Assembly: GCF_002295065.1 (NCBI RefSeq)
Contig: NZ_NSGG01000012.1
Coordinates: forward strand, 1-64,000
DNA: 64,000 bases
Direction: 5' to 3'
Origin: Mesorhizobium sp. WSM3859
GTDB lineage: Bacteria > Pseudomonadota > Alphaproteobacteria > Rhizobiales > Rhizobiaceae
Part shown: positions 33,677 through 42,460 of the stretch, in pieces
Layout: each line of letters opens with the position of its first letter
Numbering within the stretch: position 1 is the first letter of the stretch
The notes under the pieces: model-generated
What the model saw: the letters and a program-made list of their open reading frames with translations, nothing else
What the model was told of the DNA's origin: nothing
Databases searched by the model: none
Made by a program: the position numbers and the translations under genes

Positions 33677-34779
33677 CGCAGATCGAACTTCGCGGCATCG
33701 AGAAATTCTTCGGTGCCGTCCAGGTCATCCACAATTTGAACCTCGCCATCGCCGACAACGAGTTCATCGTGCTGCTCGGCCAGTCCGGCTGCGGCAAGAC
33801 CACGACGCTGCGCGCGGTCGCGGGGCTGGAGACGATCGACAAGGGCGACATCCTGATCGACGGCAAGCCGGTGCAGCACCTCAAGGCCGCCGACCGCGAC
33901 ATCGCCATGGTGTTCCAGTCCTTCTCGCTCTACCCGCATATGACGGTGTTCGAGAACGTCGCCTTTCCGCTGCGCGCCACGCGCATGAGCAGCGGCGAGG
34001 TCGACAAGTCCGTGCGCGAGGTCGCCCGGGTCCTGCGTATCACCGACCTGCTTGACAAGCGGCCGTCGGCGCTTTCGGGCGGCGACATGCAGCGCGTGGC
34101 GATCGGCCGGGCGTTGGTGCGGCGGCCGAAGGCGATGCTGATGGACGAACCGATCGGCGCGCTGGACGCCAAGCTGCGCGAGGAGATGCGGGCCGAGATC
34201 AAGCGCCTGCACGTGAAGCAGGGGTCGACCACGATCTACGTCACCCACGACCAGATCGAGGCGATGAGCCTCGCCGACCGTATCGTCATCATGCACGAGG
34301 GCTTCATCCAGCAGGTCGGCACGCCGGACGAGGTCTATTCGCACCCGGCTAATTTGTTCGTGGCACAGTTCGTCGGCAGCCCGGTGATGAACATCGCCGA
34401 GGCCCGCGTCGCGGATCAGGCCGGCGCCGCTTCCGTGACGGTCGGCGAGGCGCCGGCGGGCTTCGAGTTCCCCCACCAACTCCTGTCCAAGCTCAACGGG
34501 CATGCAGCCAATGGCGGCCTGACGATGGGAATCCGGCCGGAGGGCGTGCTTGTCCGGCACGATGCGGCGCCCGGCTACATGCCGGTCGAGGCGAGCATCA
34601 TCGAGCCGTTGGGATCCTTCGACATCGTCGACCTCAAGGTCGGCTCCACGATGCTGCGCGCGCGCACCAAAGCCGGTTACGTCTCGGGTCCCGGCGAGAG
34701 GGTTCATGTCCGCATCGATCCTGAGCAGGCGCATTTCTTCGACACGGCAAGCGGCAAGTCGCTTGGGGTGAGATTGTGA
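33673..34779 (+). CDS. Sugar ABC importer ATPase 1 (MalK/UgpC-like)
   Basis: A 368-residue protein with a nucleotide-binding domain (Walker A GQSGCGKTTTLR near residue 36, Q-loop VFQSFSLYPHMTV, signature LSGGDMQRVAIGRA, Walker B AMLMDEPIGALD, HDQIEAM) and a C-terminal TOBE/MOP regulatory domain. Start is GTG at 33673, overlapping the small membrane protein gene. A second, similar ATPase follows, so the importer probably uses a heterodimer, as in GlpS/GlpT. Confidence 0.92.
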   Translation: MTQIELRGIEKFFGAVQVIHNLNLAIADNEFIVLLGQSGCGKTTTLRAVAGLETIDKGDILIDGKPVQHLKAADRDIAMVFQSFSLYPHMTVFENVAFPLRATRMSSGEVDKSVREVARVLRITDLLDKRPSALSGGDMQRVAIGRALVRRPKAMLMDEPIGALDAKLREEMRAEIKRLHVKQGSTTIYVTHDQIEAMSLADRIVIMHEGFIQQVGTPDEVYSHPANLFVAQFVGSPVMNIAEARVADQAGAASVTVGEAPAGFEFPHQLLSKLNGHAANGGLTMGIRPEGVLVRHDAAPGYMPVEASIIEPLGSFDIVDLKVGSTMLRARTKAGYVSGPGERVHVRIDPEQAHFFDTASGKSLGVRL

Positions 34780-34885
34780 TGGCCGAAGGACATGAAAGGC
34801 CAACGATTTGGACTTTCGAACAATCGAACGCCCGGAGCCATAGCGGAGGGCTGATCACCCTCGAAATGGAAATGAGACAGTAGAC

Positions 34886-35989
34886 ATGGCCCATATCGAG
34901 CTCAAGAACATCACCAAGAAGTTCGGCAGCCACACCGCGCTGACCGGCCTCAACCTCGACATTGCCGACGGCGAGTTCTTCGTGCTGCTCGGCGAAACCG
35001 GTGCCGGCAAAACGACGACGCTGCGCCTGATCGCCGGGCTGGACAAGCCGACCGAGGGCCAGGTTCTGATCGACGGCGTCGACGTTGCCGGGTGGGGTGC
35101 CGCGGAGCGCGACGTGGCGCTGGTGCTGCAGCAATATTCGCTCTATCCGCGCTACACGGTGCGCGAGAACCTCGAATTCCCACTGAAGCCGAAGATCCGC
35201 CGGCTGCCGGATGCCGAGATCAAGGATCGTGTCGCTCGCGCTGCTCGCACGCTCAGGATCGAGCATCTTCTCGACCGTAAGACCGACCGGCTTTCCGGCG
35301 GCGAGATGCAGCGCGTCTCTATCGGTCGTGCCATCGTGCGCAAGCCGCGCGTCTTTCTGATGGACGAGCCGCTGTCGGCGCTCGATGCCAAGCTGCGCGA
35401 GGCGCTGCGCACGGAGCTGAAGAATTTGCAGATGCAGCTCGGCGCCACCTTCCTGTTCGTCACGCATGACCAGATCGAGGCGATGTCGATGGGCGACAAG
35501 GTCGGCGTCCTCAACCATGGCCGCATCGTCCAGACCGGCACGCCGCAGGAGATATATAACAATCCGCGCGACACCTATGTGGCGAGCTTCGTCGGCTCGC
35601 CGCCGATGAACCTGATCGACGGCAAACTGGTCAACGACCGCGCGGTGATGGCGCCGATGAATTTCGAACTGCCGCTTGCAACTGGGGGCAAGAGTTTTGG
35701 CGGGGGCAGGACGAGTGGCGCGACCGATGGCCGGCCACTCGTCTTCGGTATCCGTCCGGAGGACGTGTATCTGGAAAGCAGCGCTCCGGTAGAGGCCCAG
35801 GTCCACGATGTCGAGAACCACGGCGTGGAAAAGATCCTCACGCTCAGGGTCGGCGATACCATGCTGCGCGCCACCGTGCCGGCCAGGACAGATGTCGCGA
35901 TCGAACAGGCCGTGCGCTTTGCCTGGAATCCCGACAAGGTGGTGATGTTCGACAAGGGCAGCGGGGTGAGCCTGCGGCATGCAGGATAG
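34886..35989 (+). CDS. Sugar ABC importer ATPase 2 (MalK/UgpC-like)
   Basis: A 367-residue ATPase with Walker A GETGAGKTTTLR, Q-loop LQQYSLYPRYTV, signature LSGGEMQRVSIGRA, Walker B VFLMDEPLSALD and HDQIEAMSMGD, then a TOBE-type C-domain (GIRPEDVYL). It differs clearly from ATPase 1, so this is not a recent duplication. Both replace the usual Gln after LSGG by an acidic residue plus Met. Last gene of the importer operon. Confidence 0.92.
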   Translation: MAHIELKNITKKFGSHTALTGLNLDIADGEFFVLLGETGAGKTTTLRLIAGLDKPTEGQVLIDGVDVAGWGAAERDVALVLQQYSLYPRYTVRENLEFPLKPKIRRLPDAEIKDRVARAARTLRIEHLLDRKTDRLSGGEMQRVSIGRAIVRKPRVFLMDEPLSALDAKLREALRTELKNLQMQLGATFLFVTHDQIEAMSMGDKVGVLNHGRIVQTGTPQEIYNNPRDTYVASFVGSPPMNLIDGKLVNDRAVMAPMNFELPLATGGKSFGGGRTSGATDGRPLVFGIRPEDVYLESSAPVEAQVHDVENHGVEKILTLRVGDTMLRATVPARTDVAIEQAVRFAWNPDKVVMFDKGSGVSLRHAG

Positions 35990-36150
35990 CGGCTTCGCCT
36001 GCCGCCTTATCGCGCCGCGCCCGACCAGGCCAAGAGCCGGCGGGCAGCCTGGCTGACGGGTCGACCGCCTCTGACCATGTCAGCCATCCACCATCATGCG
36101 ATGACCGAAGCCACCGGCCTCCTTGGCGAAAACGGACGTTCCGGCGCCGC

Positions 36151-36504
36151 CTAGGCGGCGCGACCGTCGAACGCGAAGACCTCCACCACGGCAAGATCGA
36201 CGTCCTCGAGGCAGTTGACGTTGATATAGGCCGTTCGCTCGCCGCTTTCGCCGACATCCTCGGCGAACGGATGAATGCCGCAGGTGCGGCAGAAACGATG
36301 CGCGATTTGCGCCTTGCCGAAAGTGTAGCGGCCGAGGTCATCGCCCCAGGCGACCAGGCGCAGGCTGCCATGCGGCACGGCCCACAGCAGCGCGCCCTTG
36401 CGGGCGCAGATCGAGCAGTTGCAGCGCACCGCGCCGCCGATCTCACCCTTGACCTCGAACGCCACCTTGCCGCAGTGGCAGCTGCCTTTGTACAGCATCA
36501 GCAT
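36151..36504 (-). CDS. GFA family (CENP-V/GFA domain) protein
   Basis: A 117-residue zinc protein: SCHCGKVAFEV (CxC), VRCNCSICARKG (CxxC) and HRFCRTCGIHPF (CxxC) give the cysteine set of the glutathione-dependent formaldehyde-activating-like fold. ATG at 36504 (or 36498, two codons later) with GGGAAG. Divergent from the amidase gene. Such proteins are widespread and mostly unassigned; a formaldehyde role should not be assumed. Confidence 0.85.
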   Translation of the reverse strand: MLMLYKGSCHCGKVAFEVKGEIGGAVRCNCSICARKGALLWAVPHGSLRLVAWGDDLGRYTFGKAQIAHRFCRTCGIHPFAEDVGESGERTAYINVNCLEDVDLAVVEVFAFDGRAA

Positions 36505-36616
36505 CTTCCCATCGCTGGCAGGGTGCAAAGGCACGCTTGCCGGGTTATCTCTTTGCCGGCCCAACATCGGGCCGCGCCTAAAAGACGCTGCAACTTTGCA
36601 AGGCCCGACATCGAAA

Positions 36617-37912
36617 ATGCAATCCGTCCGCGACCGTCTTGAAAACATCCTGTCACGTCTTGCCAATCGCGCGGCCGACGAGAAGGTCTACACGAAGCTC
36701 TATAGCGAGGCGGCGCGGGCAGCCGCCGATGCGTCCGACGCTCGCCGCAAGGCCGGCGTCAGCGTTGGCCCGCTCGACGGGCGCATCGTCTCGATCAAGG
36801 ACCTGTTCGATGTCGCCGGCGAGCCGACGAGGGCCGGGTCGCTGATCCACGCCGGCGCCGCGCCGGCAAAGCGGGATGCGATAATCGTGCAGCGTCTGCG
36901 CCACGCGGGCGCCGTCATCCTCGGCAAGACCAATATGACCGAATTCGCCTTCACCGCGATCGGCGACAATCCGCATTATGGCACGCCCGGCAATGCCGCC
37001 GACGCAAGCCTGATCCCGGGCGGTTCGTCATCGGGAGCGGGCGTTGCAGTCGGTGAGGGCACGAGCGACATGTCGATCGGTTCGGACACCGGCGGCTCGG
37101 TGCGCATCCCGGCCGCGCTCAACGGTGTCGTCGGCTTGAAGCCGACGGCGAAGCGCGTGCCTTTGACCGGAGCCTTTCCGCTGTCGATGACGCTGGATTC
37201 GATCGGTCCGCTTGCCCGCAGCGTCGCCGATTGCGCGCTTGCCGATGCGATCATGGCCGCAGATGAGCCGGCGGCGCTTCAGCCGGCATCGCTCGCGACC
37301 TTGCGCATCGGCATCCCGCGTGGCGTGCTGTTCGACGAGATGCAAGCCGAGGTCGCCGGAGCTTTCGAGGGCTGCATCGACAGGAGCGGGCAAGCCGGTG
37401 CGCGTGTCGCCGATTTGTCCATCGACGATCTCATCGCGGAGATGCGCGCGGCGACCAGAAGCGGCACGATCGCGTCGATGGAAGGCGCCGAAGTGCATGC
37501 CGACTGGCTGGCGAGCCGCGCCTCGGTGCCGGTCGATCCGCATGTCACTGGGCCGTTGTCGCGCGCGCTGGCGGTTCCCGCCTCGACCTATATCCGCACG
37601 ATGCGCCGTCGCGGGGAGCTTGTGGCGGCCATGACGGAGCGGCTGGAGACGGTTGATGTGCTGGCATTGCCGACCGTGCCGATGGTCGCGGCGTCCATTG
37701 CCGCCATGGCCGGCGACGAGGCGTTGCGCGACAGGACCGAAGGGCTGCTCTTGCGCAACACGCAGGTCGCCAACCAGTTCGACCTCTGCGCGATCTCGCT
37801 GCCGATGCCCGGCACGAAACTGCCGGCCGGGTTGATGCTGGTGGGCAGGCATGGGGAAGATCGGCGGCTTCTATCCATCGCGGCAGCCGTTGAGGCTTTG
37901 CTCGGCCGTTGA
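36617..37912 (+). CDS. Amidase signature enzyme
   Basis: A 431-residue amidase. Triad: Lys in VSIKDLFDVAG (about residue 60), Ser in PGGSSSGAGVA, Ser in GSDTGGSVRIPA. It lacks the allophanate hydrolase C-terminal domain of the 5.3-kb gene. The C-terminal end QFDLCAISLPMP, GLMLVGRHGED is usual for aryl or aliphatic amidases. Substrate unknown. It sits alone between the sugar importer and a repeat-bearing gap. Confidence 0.88.
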   Translation: MQSVRDRLENILSRLANRAADEKVYTKLYSEAARAAADASDARRKAGVSVGPLDGRIVSIKDLFDVAGEPTRAGSLIHAGAAPAKRDAIIVQRLRHAGAVILGKTNMTEFAFTAIGDNPHYGTPGNAADASLIPGGSSSGAGVAVGEGTSDMSIGSDTGGSVRIPAALNGVVGLKPTAKRVPLTGAFPLSMTLDSIGPLARSVADCALADAIMAADEPAALQPASLATLRIGIPRGVLFDEMQAEVAGAFEGCIDRSGQAGARVADLSIDDLIAEMRAATRSGTIASMEGAEVHADWLASRASVPVDPHVTGPLSRALAVPASTYIRTMRRRGELVAAMTERLETVDVLALPTVPMVAASIAAMAGDEALRDRTEGLLLRNTQVANQFDLCAISLPMPGTKLPAGLMLVGRHGEDRRLLSIAAAVEALLGR

Positions 37913-37974
37913 TGAGGATGCCGCGAGCCGAGGCAAAATTGGCGTCAGGGAAATTTGCCGTTGCGTTCCTTCGC

Positions 37975-38130
37975 GCCCCCCTCTGGCCTGCCGGCCATCT
38001 CCCCCACAAGGGGGGAGATCAGACGTCACGCCGGCTTTCGCCAATCTCTGACGCTGCAGGATCGAGCGCGGCGTTGAAACTGCAAATCTCCCCCCTTGTG
38101 GGGGAGATGTCCGGCAGGACAGAGGGGGGC
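37975..38130. repeat. Family A palindromic repeat, intergenic copy
   Basis: Near-perfect inverted arms (GCCCCCCTCTG.CCTGCCGG.. with ..CCGGCAGGACAGAGGGGGGC) enclose a centre with TTTCGCCAATCT. It has the same architecture as the copy inside the OppD-like gene at 20821-20979. It lies between convergent amidase and 2-hydroxyacid dehydrogenase genes. Confidence 0.88.
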
Positions 38131-38180
38131 GCTGTCCCGCCAGCGTCTCCGGCCTGCGTCGTCGCAACGCTCCGGGCGAA

Positions 38181-39161
38181 TTAATCGCCAGCCGGAAAGC
38201 GTTGCCGGTAGTGCTCGATCACTTCCGGATTGCGCAGGTTGACCGGCAGCTTGCCGGCGAGCACCAGCAGCGCCTCGCCCGCCGCGCCGACGCCCATGCG
38301 CATCATCGATTCCTCGGTGATGCCGGCCATATGCGGGGTGATGATCACATTGTCGAAGCCGAAATAGGGATGGTTGGGCGGCAGCGGCTGCGTGGAAAAG
38401 ACGTCGAGCGCCGCACCCCCGATGCGGCCCTTTTGCAGGGCTTCTATCAGCGCCTCGTCATCGACCACCGGACCGCGCGAGACGTTGATCAGCAGCGCAT
38501 TGGGTTTCATGCGGGCAATGCGCTCGCGGCTGATCAGGCCGCGCGTTTCGTCCGTCAGCGGGCAGCAGAGCAGGATGATGTCGCTTTGCTCGACCAGCGC
38601 GTCGATCGACAGGAAGCCGACACGTTCGGGCGCCGGGCGCAGGCTGCGCGTCGCCGCCACGACATTGAGGTCGAAGCCGTGCGCGGCGATATGGCCGACA
38701 GCCTGGCCGACCGCGCCGAGGCCGACAATGCCGATCGTCTTGCCGGCCAGCTCGCTGGTCGAATTGGCATGCTCGCGCCCTGCAAGCCAGCCCTTGGCGC
38801 GCAGGTCGCGGTCCATCACGCGGAAGCGCCGCAGCAAAGCAAGCGCGGTGAGCATCACATGCTCGGCGACGGAGCGGGCGTTGACGGCGGGCACGTTCGC
38901 GACCAGCACGCCGGCGGTGGTCGCCGCCTCGACCGGGATCATGTCCAACCCGGCGCCATGGCGGATCGCGGCGCGCAGGTTCGAAGCACCCGCAAACAGT
39001 TCCGGCGGCAGCGGCGCGCGCACGATGACGATGTCTGCGTCGCGGGCCTCAGCGGTCAATGTCTTGGGATCGAGCGCGGAAGCGACGACCAGCCGTCCGG
39101 CGCCCGCCAGCATGGCCGTGGCGCGAGGATGCAGCGGATGCGTCGTCAGGATCTTGCGCAT
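38181..39161 (-). CDS. D-isomer 2-hydroxyacid dehydrogenase
   Basis: A 326-residue NAD(P) dehydrogenase: Rossmann motif TIGIVGLGAVGQAVG near residue 147, LLCCPLTDETRGLI, NVSRGPVVDDEALI (Arg), AALDVFSTQPLP (Glu position replaced by the Asp/Gln-type segment) and ITPHMAGIT (His). It probably interconverts a 2-keto acid and 2-hydroxy acid in the sugar-acid route of its operon (MR/MLE enzyme, isomerase, GntR). Start at 39161. A family D repeat separates it from the GntR gene. Confidence 0.87.
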   Translation of the reverse strand: MRKILTTHPLHPRATAMLAGAGRLVVASALDPKTLTAEARDADIVIVRAPLPPELFAGASNLRAAIRHGAGLDMIPVEAATTAGVLVANVPAVNARSVAEHVMLTALALLRRFRVMDRDLRAKGWLAGREHANSTSELAGKTIGIVGLGAVGQAVGHIAAHGFDLNVVAATRSLRPAPERVGFLSIDALVEQSDIILLCCPLTDETRGLISRERIARMKPNALLINVSRGPVVDDEALIEALQKGRIGGAALDVFSTQPLPPNHPYFGFDNVIITPHMAGITEESMMRMGVGAAGEALLVLAGKLPVNLRNPEVIEHYRQRFPAGD

Positions 39162-39181
39162 GGAGGGTCCATTTGTTTCAC

Positions 39182-39225
39182 GCAATTCCGGACGGAAAAC
39201 CGCGTCAAACTTTTCCTGGAATTGC
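39182..39225. repeat. Family D repeat, copy 3
   Basis: GCAATTCCGGACGGAAAACC through CTTTTCCTGGAATTGC, inverted ends. It fills the gap between the dehydrogenase start and the GntR stop on the same strand. Confidence 0.78.
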
Positions 39226-39942
39226 TCAAGCCTTTTCGAGCGCCGCGCTTTTCGGCTCCGTGCCGTGGCCTTCGATGATCCCCTTCCAGTAGCTCTCGGC
39301 GCCCTGCAGATGGGCATTCATCAGGGCCTGGGCGAGATTGCCGTCGCGGCGCAGCAGCGCCTCGTAGATCTGGACGTGCTCGGCATGCGAGCGCACTGAG
39401 CGTTCGGGATCGTTGAAATAGATCGGCAGGCGCTGCTCGCCCATCAGGTAATAGACGCTACAGATGTTGTGGAAGACGCTGTTCTTGGTTGCGCGCACGA
39501 TCTCGAGGTGGAACTCGCGGTCCTCCTTGGCGAGGCCCTCGCCGGCGGCGATGCGTTCTTCGGAAGCCTTCAGGATCTCGCGCAGGCGCTCGAAGTTCTC
39601 CTCGGTGGCGCGCGAGCAGGCAAGCTCGGCCGCCTTGATCTCGTGGATCTTGCGCAGCTCGACGGTCTCGTAGATCTGCACCGGATCGAGCGGCAGGCCG
39701 GCGCGGGCGAAGAGTGCCAGCGCTTCCACGCTTGCCTGCTTGGTGTCGATATAGATGCCGGACTTGGCGCGCCGCTCGACGATGCGCATGGCCTCGAGGA
39801 TCGCCAGCGCCTCGCGGATCTGGCCGCGGCTGACGCCGAAATGTTCCGCCAGCTCGCGCTCCGACGGCGTGCGGCCGGACTCGTTGTCCGAGTTGGAGAA
39901 GAGATAGGCGGCGAGTTCCGCGAGAAGGTTCTTTTCTTTCAT
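39226..39942 (-). CDS. GntR family regulator, FadR/FCD type
   Basis: A 238-residue protein: winged helix (residues about 5-70, RTPSERELAEHFGVSRGQIREALAILEAM) and FCD domain (DREFHLEIVRATKN, RSHAEHVQIYEALLRRDGNLAQALMNAHL, with metal-type Asp/His positions). ATG at 39942 follows the MR/MLE stop by two bases, so it is co-transcribed with that gene. Its FadR-like helix-turn-helix and position make it the best candidate to bind the TGGTNNNACCA sites at 29.9-30.0 and 42.2-42.4 kb. Confidence 0.9.
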   Translation of the reverse strand: MKEKNLLAELAAYLFSNSDNESGRTPSERELAEHFGVSRGQIREALAILEAMRIVERRAKSGIYIDTKQASVEALALFARAGLPLDPVQIYETVELRKIHEIKAAELACSRATEENFERLREILKASEERIAAGEGLAKEDREFHLEIVRATKNSVFHNICSVYYLMGEQRLPIYFNDPERSVRSHAEHVQIYEALLRRDGNLAQALMNAHLQGAESYWKGIIEGHGTEPKSAALEKA

Positions 39943-39944
39943 CG

Positions 39945-41114
39945 TCAAATACGTTGCGCGTGCGCCTCCAGGAATCGCTCGGCGATGGTGAATCCCAATC
40001 CAGGCTTGTCAGGGATCGCTATCATACCGTCCTTCGCTTCGACAGTCTCCTCGACCAGGTCGTGGATCATCGGGTTGGCGCCGAGCGAATATTCGATGAT
40101 GAAGCTGGCGGGCGAGGCGGCGCAGACATGCAGCCCGGCAAAGAAGCAGGGCGCGCCGGCCCAAAGATGCGGCGCGAAGCGCAGGTTGAAGGCGCTGGCG
40201 ATGGTGCCGATCCTCATCGCCTCGCTGATGCCGCCGCAAAACGCCGGATCCGGCTGGAAGATGTCGGCCGATTTCAGCACCGCCAGGTCACGGAAGGCGT
40301 AGCGCGTCGCCTCGCTTTCGCCTGTCGCAATCGGCGTCGAGCCCGAGGCGCGCACCTCGGCCATGCCCGGCTTGTCGTCGGCGATCACCGGCTCCTCGAA
40401 CCAGGCGAGGTCGAGATCGGCGGTGAGGCTGATGAAGCGCTTGGCCTCGGCGACGGTGTAGGTGCCGTGCGCATCGACCATCAGGTCGATGTCGGGACCG
40501 AGCGCCTGCCTTGCGGCGCGCACGCGCGCGGCCGAAAGATGCGGGGCACCGTCCATGGCGCCGACGCGCATCTTCAGCGCCTTGAAGCCGCCCTTGGCGA
40601 TGTAGGATTTCAATTGCTCGCCGATGGCATCGGGGGAGGCCCAGCCGCCCGAAGCGTAGGCCTGCATGCGCTCGACCTTGCGGCCGCCGAGCAGCCGCCA
40701 CACCGGCTGCCCGAGCGACTTGCCGAGGATATCCCAGAGCGCGATGTCGACGGCACTGATCGCCGCCACGCTCACGCCGCGCCGCGCCAGCTGCGGCATG
40801 GCATGGCCGGCATGCGCGGCCGTCTCGTGCCGTACGCCGTTGTAGAGCATCTCCCAGATGATGCCGATGTCGGCGGGGTCGCGGCCGATGAGCTGAGGGC
40901 CGATCTCGTGGTTGAGCATATGGACGAGCGCGCCATAGCTGCCGGCGCTGCCGGCGGCGTTCTTGCCTTCGCCCCAGCCGACCAGGCCGTCATCGGTCTC
41001 GATGCGCACAATGGCGGCGTCAAACGTCGTCACCTGACCGAAGTCGCTGCGATGCTGCTTCGCGACTTCGATCGGGATGCGGACCCACCAGGCCTGGACG
41101 CTTTTGATGCGCAT
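39945..41114 (-). CDS. Mandelate racemase/muconate lactonizing enzyme family (sugar-acid dehydratase-like)
   Basis: A 389-residue enolase-superfamily enzyme with an N-terminal capping domain and TIM barrel. Catalytic segments: KxK-type KALKMRVG, metal ligands in LMVDAHGTY, WFEEP and TGES, and the general base in FAPHLW. The KMR and HLW forms fit the mandelate racemase-type subgroup that dehydrates aldonic acids. It would feed a 2-keto-3-deoxy acid to later steps. In operon with the upstream isomerase and downstream GntR. Confidence 0.88.
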   Translation of the reverse strand: MRIKSVQAWWVRIPIEVAKQHRSDFGQVTTFDAAIVRIETDDGLVGWGEGKNAAGSAGSYGALVHMLNHEIGPQLIGRDPADIGIIWEMLYNGVRHETAAHAGHAMPQLARRGVSVAAISAVDIALWDILGKSLGQPVWRLLGGRKVERMQAYASGGWASPDAIGEQLKSYIAKGGFKALKMRVGAMDGAPHLSAARVRAARQALGPDIDLMVDAHGTYTVAEAKRFISLTADLDLAWFEEPVIADDKPGMAEVRASGSTPIATGESEATRYAFRDLAVLKSADIFQPDPAFCGGISEAMRIGTIASAFNLRFAPHLWAGAPCFFAGLHVCAASPASFIIEYSLGANPMIHDLVEETVEAKDGMIAIPDKPGLGFTIAERFLEAHAQRI

Positions 41115-41170
41115 GTTTTCCCTTCGCCCCCTCCGCCCGCCTGGCGGAAGGACAAGCTTTGATCGGAGGT

Positions 41171-42058
41171 CTACTTGATCAGCGGCAGCAGCGTTTCGGC
41201 GGTGATGCGCATCTGGTCGGTGTAGAATTTCTCCGTAAGCACGCTGGAGCCGTGGTCCTGGATGAATTTGAGCTGCTCGGGCGAGATGTCGACCGGATTG
41301 CGCTCGACCATCTCCGGATAGGGCGCGGCCGGCGTGCGGTCGACGGGCGCGACGAATTCGTTGGTCAGCGCGCCGTCATAGTCGACTTCCTTCAGCGTGC
41401 GCACGATCTTCGGCCAGTCGATCTGGCCAAGGCCGGCGGCGAAGCGGTTGTTGTCGGCGACATGGAAGTCGAACAGGCGCTTTCCGACCTGGCGGATCGC
41501 GTCATAGACGTTAAATTCCTCCATGTGGATGTGGTAGGCGTCGAGGCAGACGCCGCATTCGGGGCTCACCGCGTCGGCGAGCGCGAGCGCCTGGGCGCCG
41601 CGATTGAAGAGGTAGGTCTCGAAGCGGTTCAGCGGTTCAACGGCAATCCTGACGCCGACCTTCTTGGCATGAGTGAAGCATTCGCGCGTGGCGTCGACCA
41701 CCCAGCCCCATTCCTCCGCCTCGGTGCCGTCCGGCACGACCTTGCCGACGGTCGCGGGCACCAGCGTGATGATCTCGCCGTCGAGCTCGCTCACCATGGT
41801 GAGCACGTCCTTGACATATTGGACCGACCGCTCGCGCTGGCCCTGGTTCTTGGCGGCGAGGTTGCGTTCGCCCAGCATCAGCGTCACCGAACCCCAGCAG
41901 CGGATGCCATGCTCCTTCAGGAGCGCGCGCGTCTCCTTGGTCTTGTACTGCTCGGGCTCGCCGGAAATCTCGATCGATTCGTAGCCGAACTTCTTGATGC
42001 GCTTCAGCGTCACCTCCAGCGGCTCCGCCCGCATCCAATTGTGCGTCGAAAGATGCAT
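41171..42058 (-). CDS. Sugar phosphate isomerase/epimerase family protein (tagatose 3-epimerase-like)
   Basis: A 295-residue xylose-isomerase-like TIM barrel. Likely metal ligands are Glu in IAVEPLNRFETYLF, Asp in VCLDAYHIHMEE, His in FDFHVADNNR and Glu in LTNEFV. These resemble D-tagatose/D-psicose 3-epimerases. First gene of the leftward operon. Its promoter lies in the 400-bp region with operator candidates 5 and 6. Confidence 0.87.
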   Translation of the reverse strand: MHLSTHNWMRAEPLEVTLKRIKKFGYESIEISGEPEQYKTKETRALLKEHGIRCWGSVTLMLGERNLAAKNQGQRERSVQYVKDVLTMVSELDGEIITLVPATVGKVVPDGTEAEEWGWVVDATRECFTHAKKVGVRIAVEPLNRFETYLFNRGAQALALADAVSPECGVCLDAYHIHMEEFNVYDAIRQVGKRLFDFHVADNNRFAAGLGQIDWPKIVRTLKEVDYDGALTNEFVAPVDRTPAAPYPEMVERNPVDISPEQLKFIQDHGSSVLTEKFYTDQMRITAETLLPLIK

Positions 42059-42164
42059 GGTCTATCCTTCCCAGAATTCGCCTGTCACATTTTACCCCGC
42101 GACGTCTCCGACAGAGGCGGCCGCACGTTTCCTCCCCAAGGCGTTGCCAGCATTTTCCTTGAAA

Positions 42165-42177
42165 CTGGTTCGACCAA
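42165..42177. promoter_or_regulatory. FadR-like operator candidate 5
   Basis: CTGGTTCGACCAA matches candidate 3 at 12 of 13 bases and lies 107 bp upstream of the leftward isomerase gene. Confidence 0.55.
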
Positions 42178-42344
42178 TTGGGCCTGTCATGACCTCTACA
42201 GCAAATTTTAATATACGGCAAGGAGCGGACAGGTGGCACTGACTGTCCTGATCAATGCTATGATTTTGCGAGGAAATTTTGCCCATTTGACAGCAAGGTT
42301 GGCGCCCGTTTGAGGCTTTCAGGCGCTTGACCGAATTACGAGAT

Positions 42345-42357
42345 TTGGTATTACCAG
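42345..42357. promoter_or_regulatory. FadR-like operator candidate 6, overlapping a promoter
   Basis: TTGGTATTACCAG lies 18 bases after the start of TTGACC, with TATTAC as possible -10. Compare TTGACG/TTGGTAATACCAG at 30022-30051; the geometry differs by one base. Confidence 0.6.
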
Positions 42358-42460
42358 AATGGCATGGCGTTTCGATGCCGTCAGGACTGACCAAACAGGC
42401 TGGCCCTCGCTCAAATCGGCGCTATGCTTTGGTCGCGAAAACAAGAGAGGGAGGATGCCG

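Larger units (their letters stand above)
42059..42460. other. Divergent promoter region of the two sugar operons
   Basis: About 400 bases without a gene. Operator candidate 5 (42165) faces the leftward operon. TTGACC (42327-42332) and candidate 6 (42345) form the rightward promoter. Confidence 0.6.

Noticed and set aside
34634..35980. Long minus-strand frame opposite the second sugar ATPase.
   Set aside because: Shadow frame. The plus-strand gene has all ABC motifs and fits the operon.
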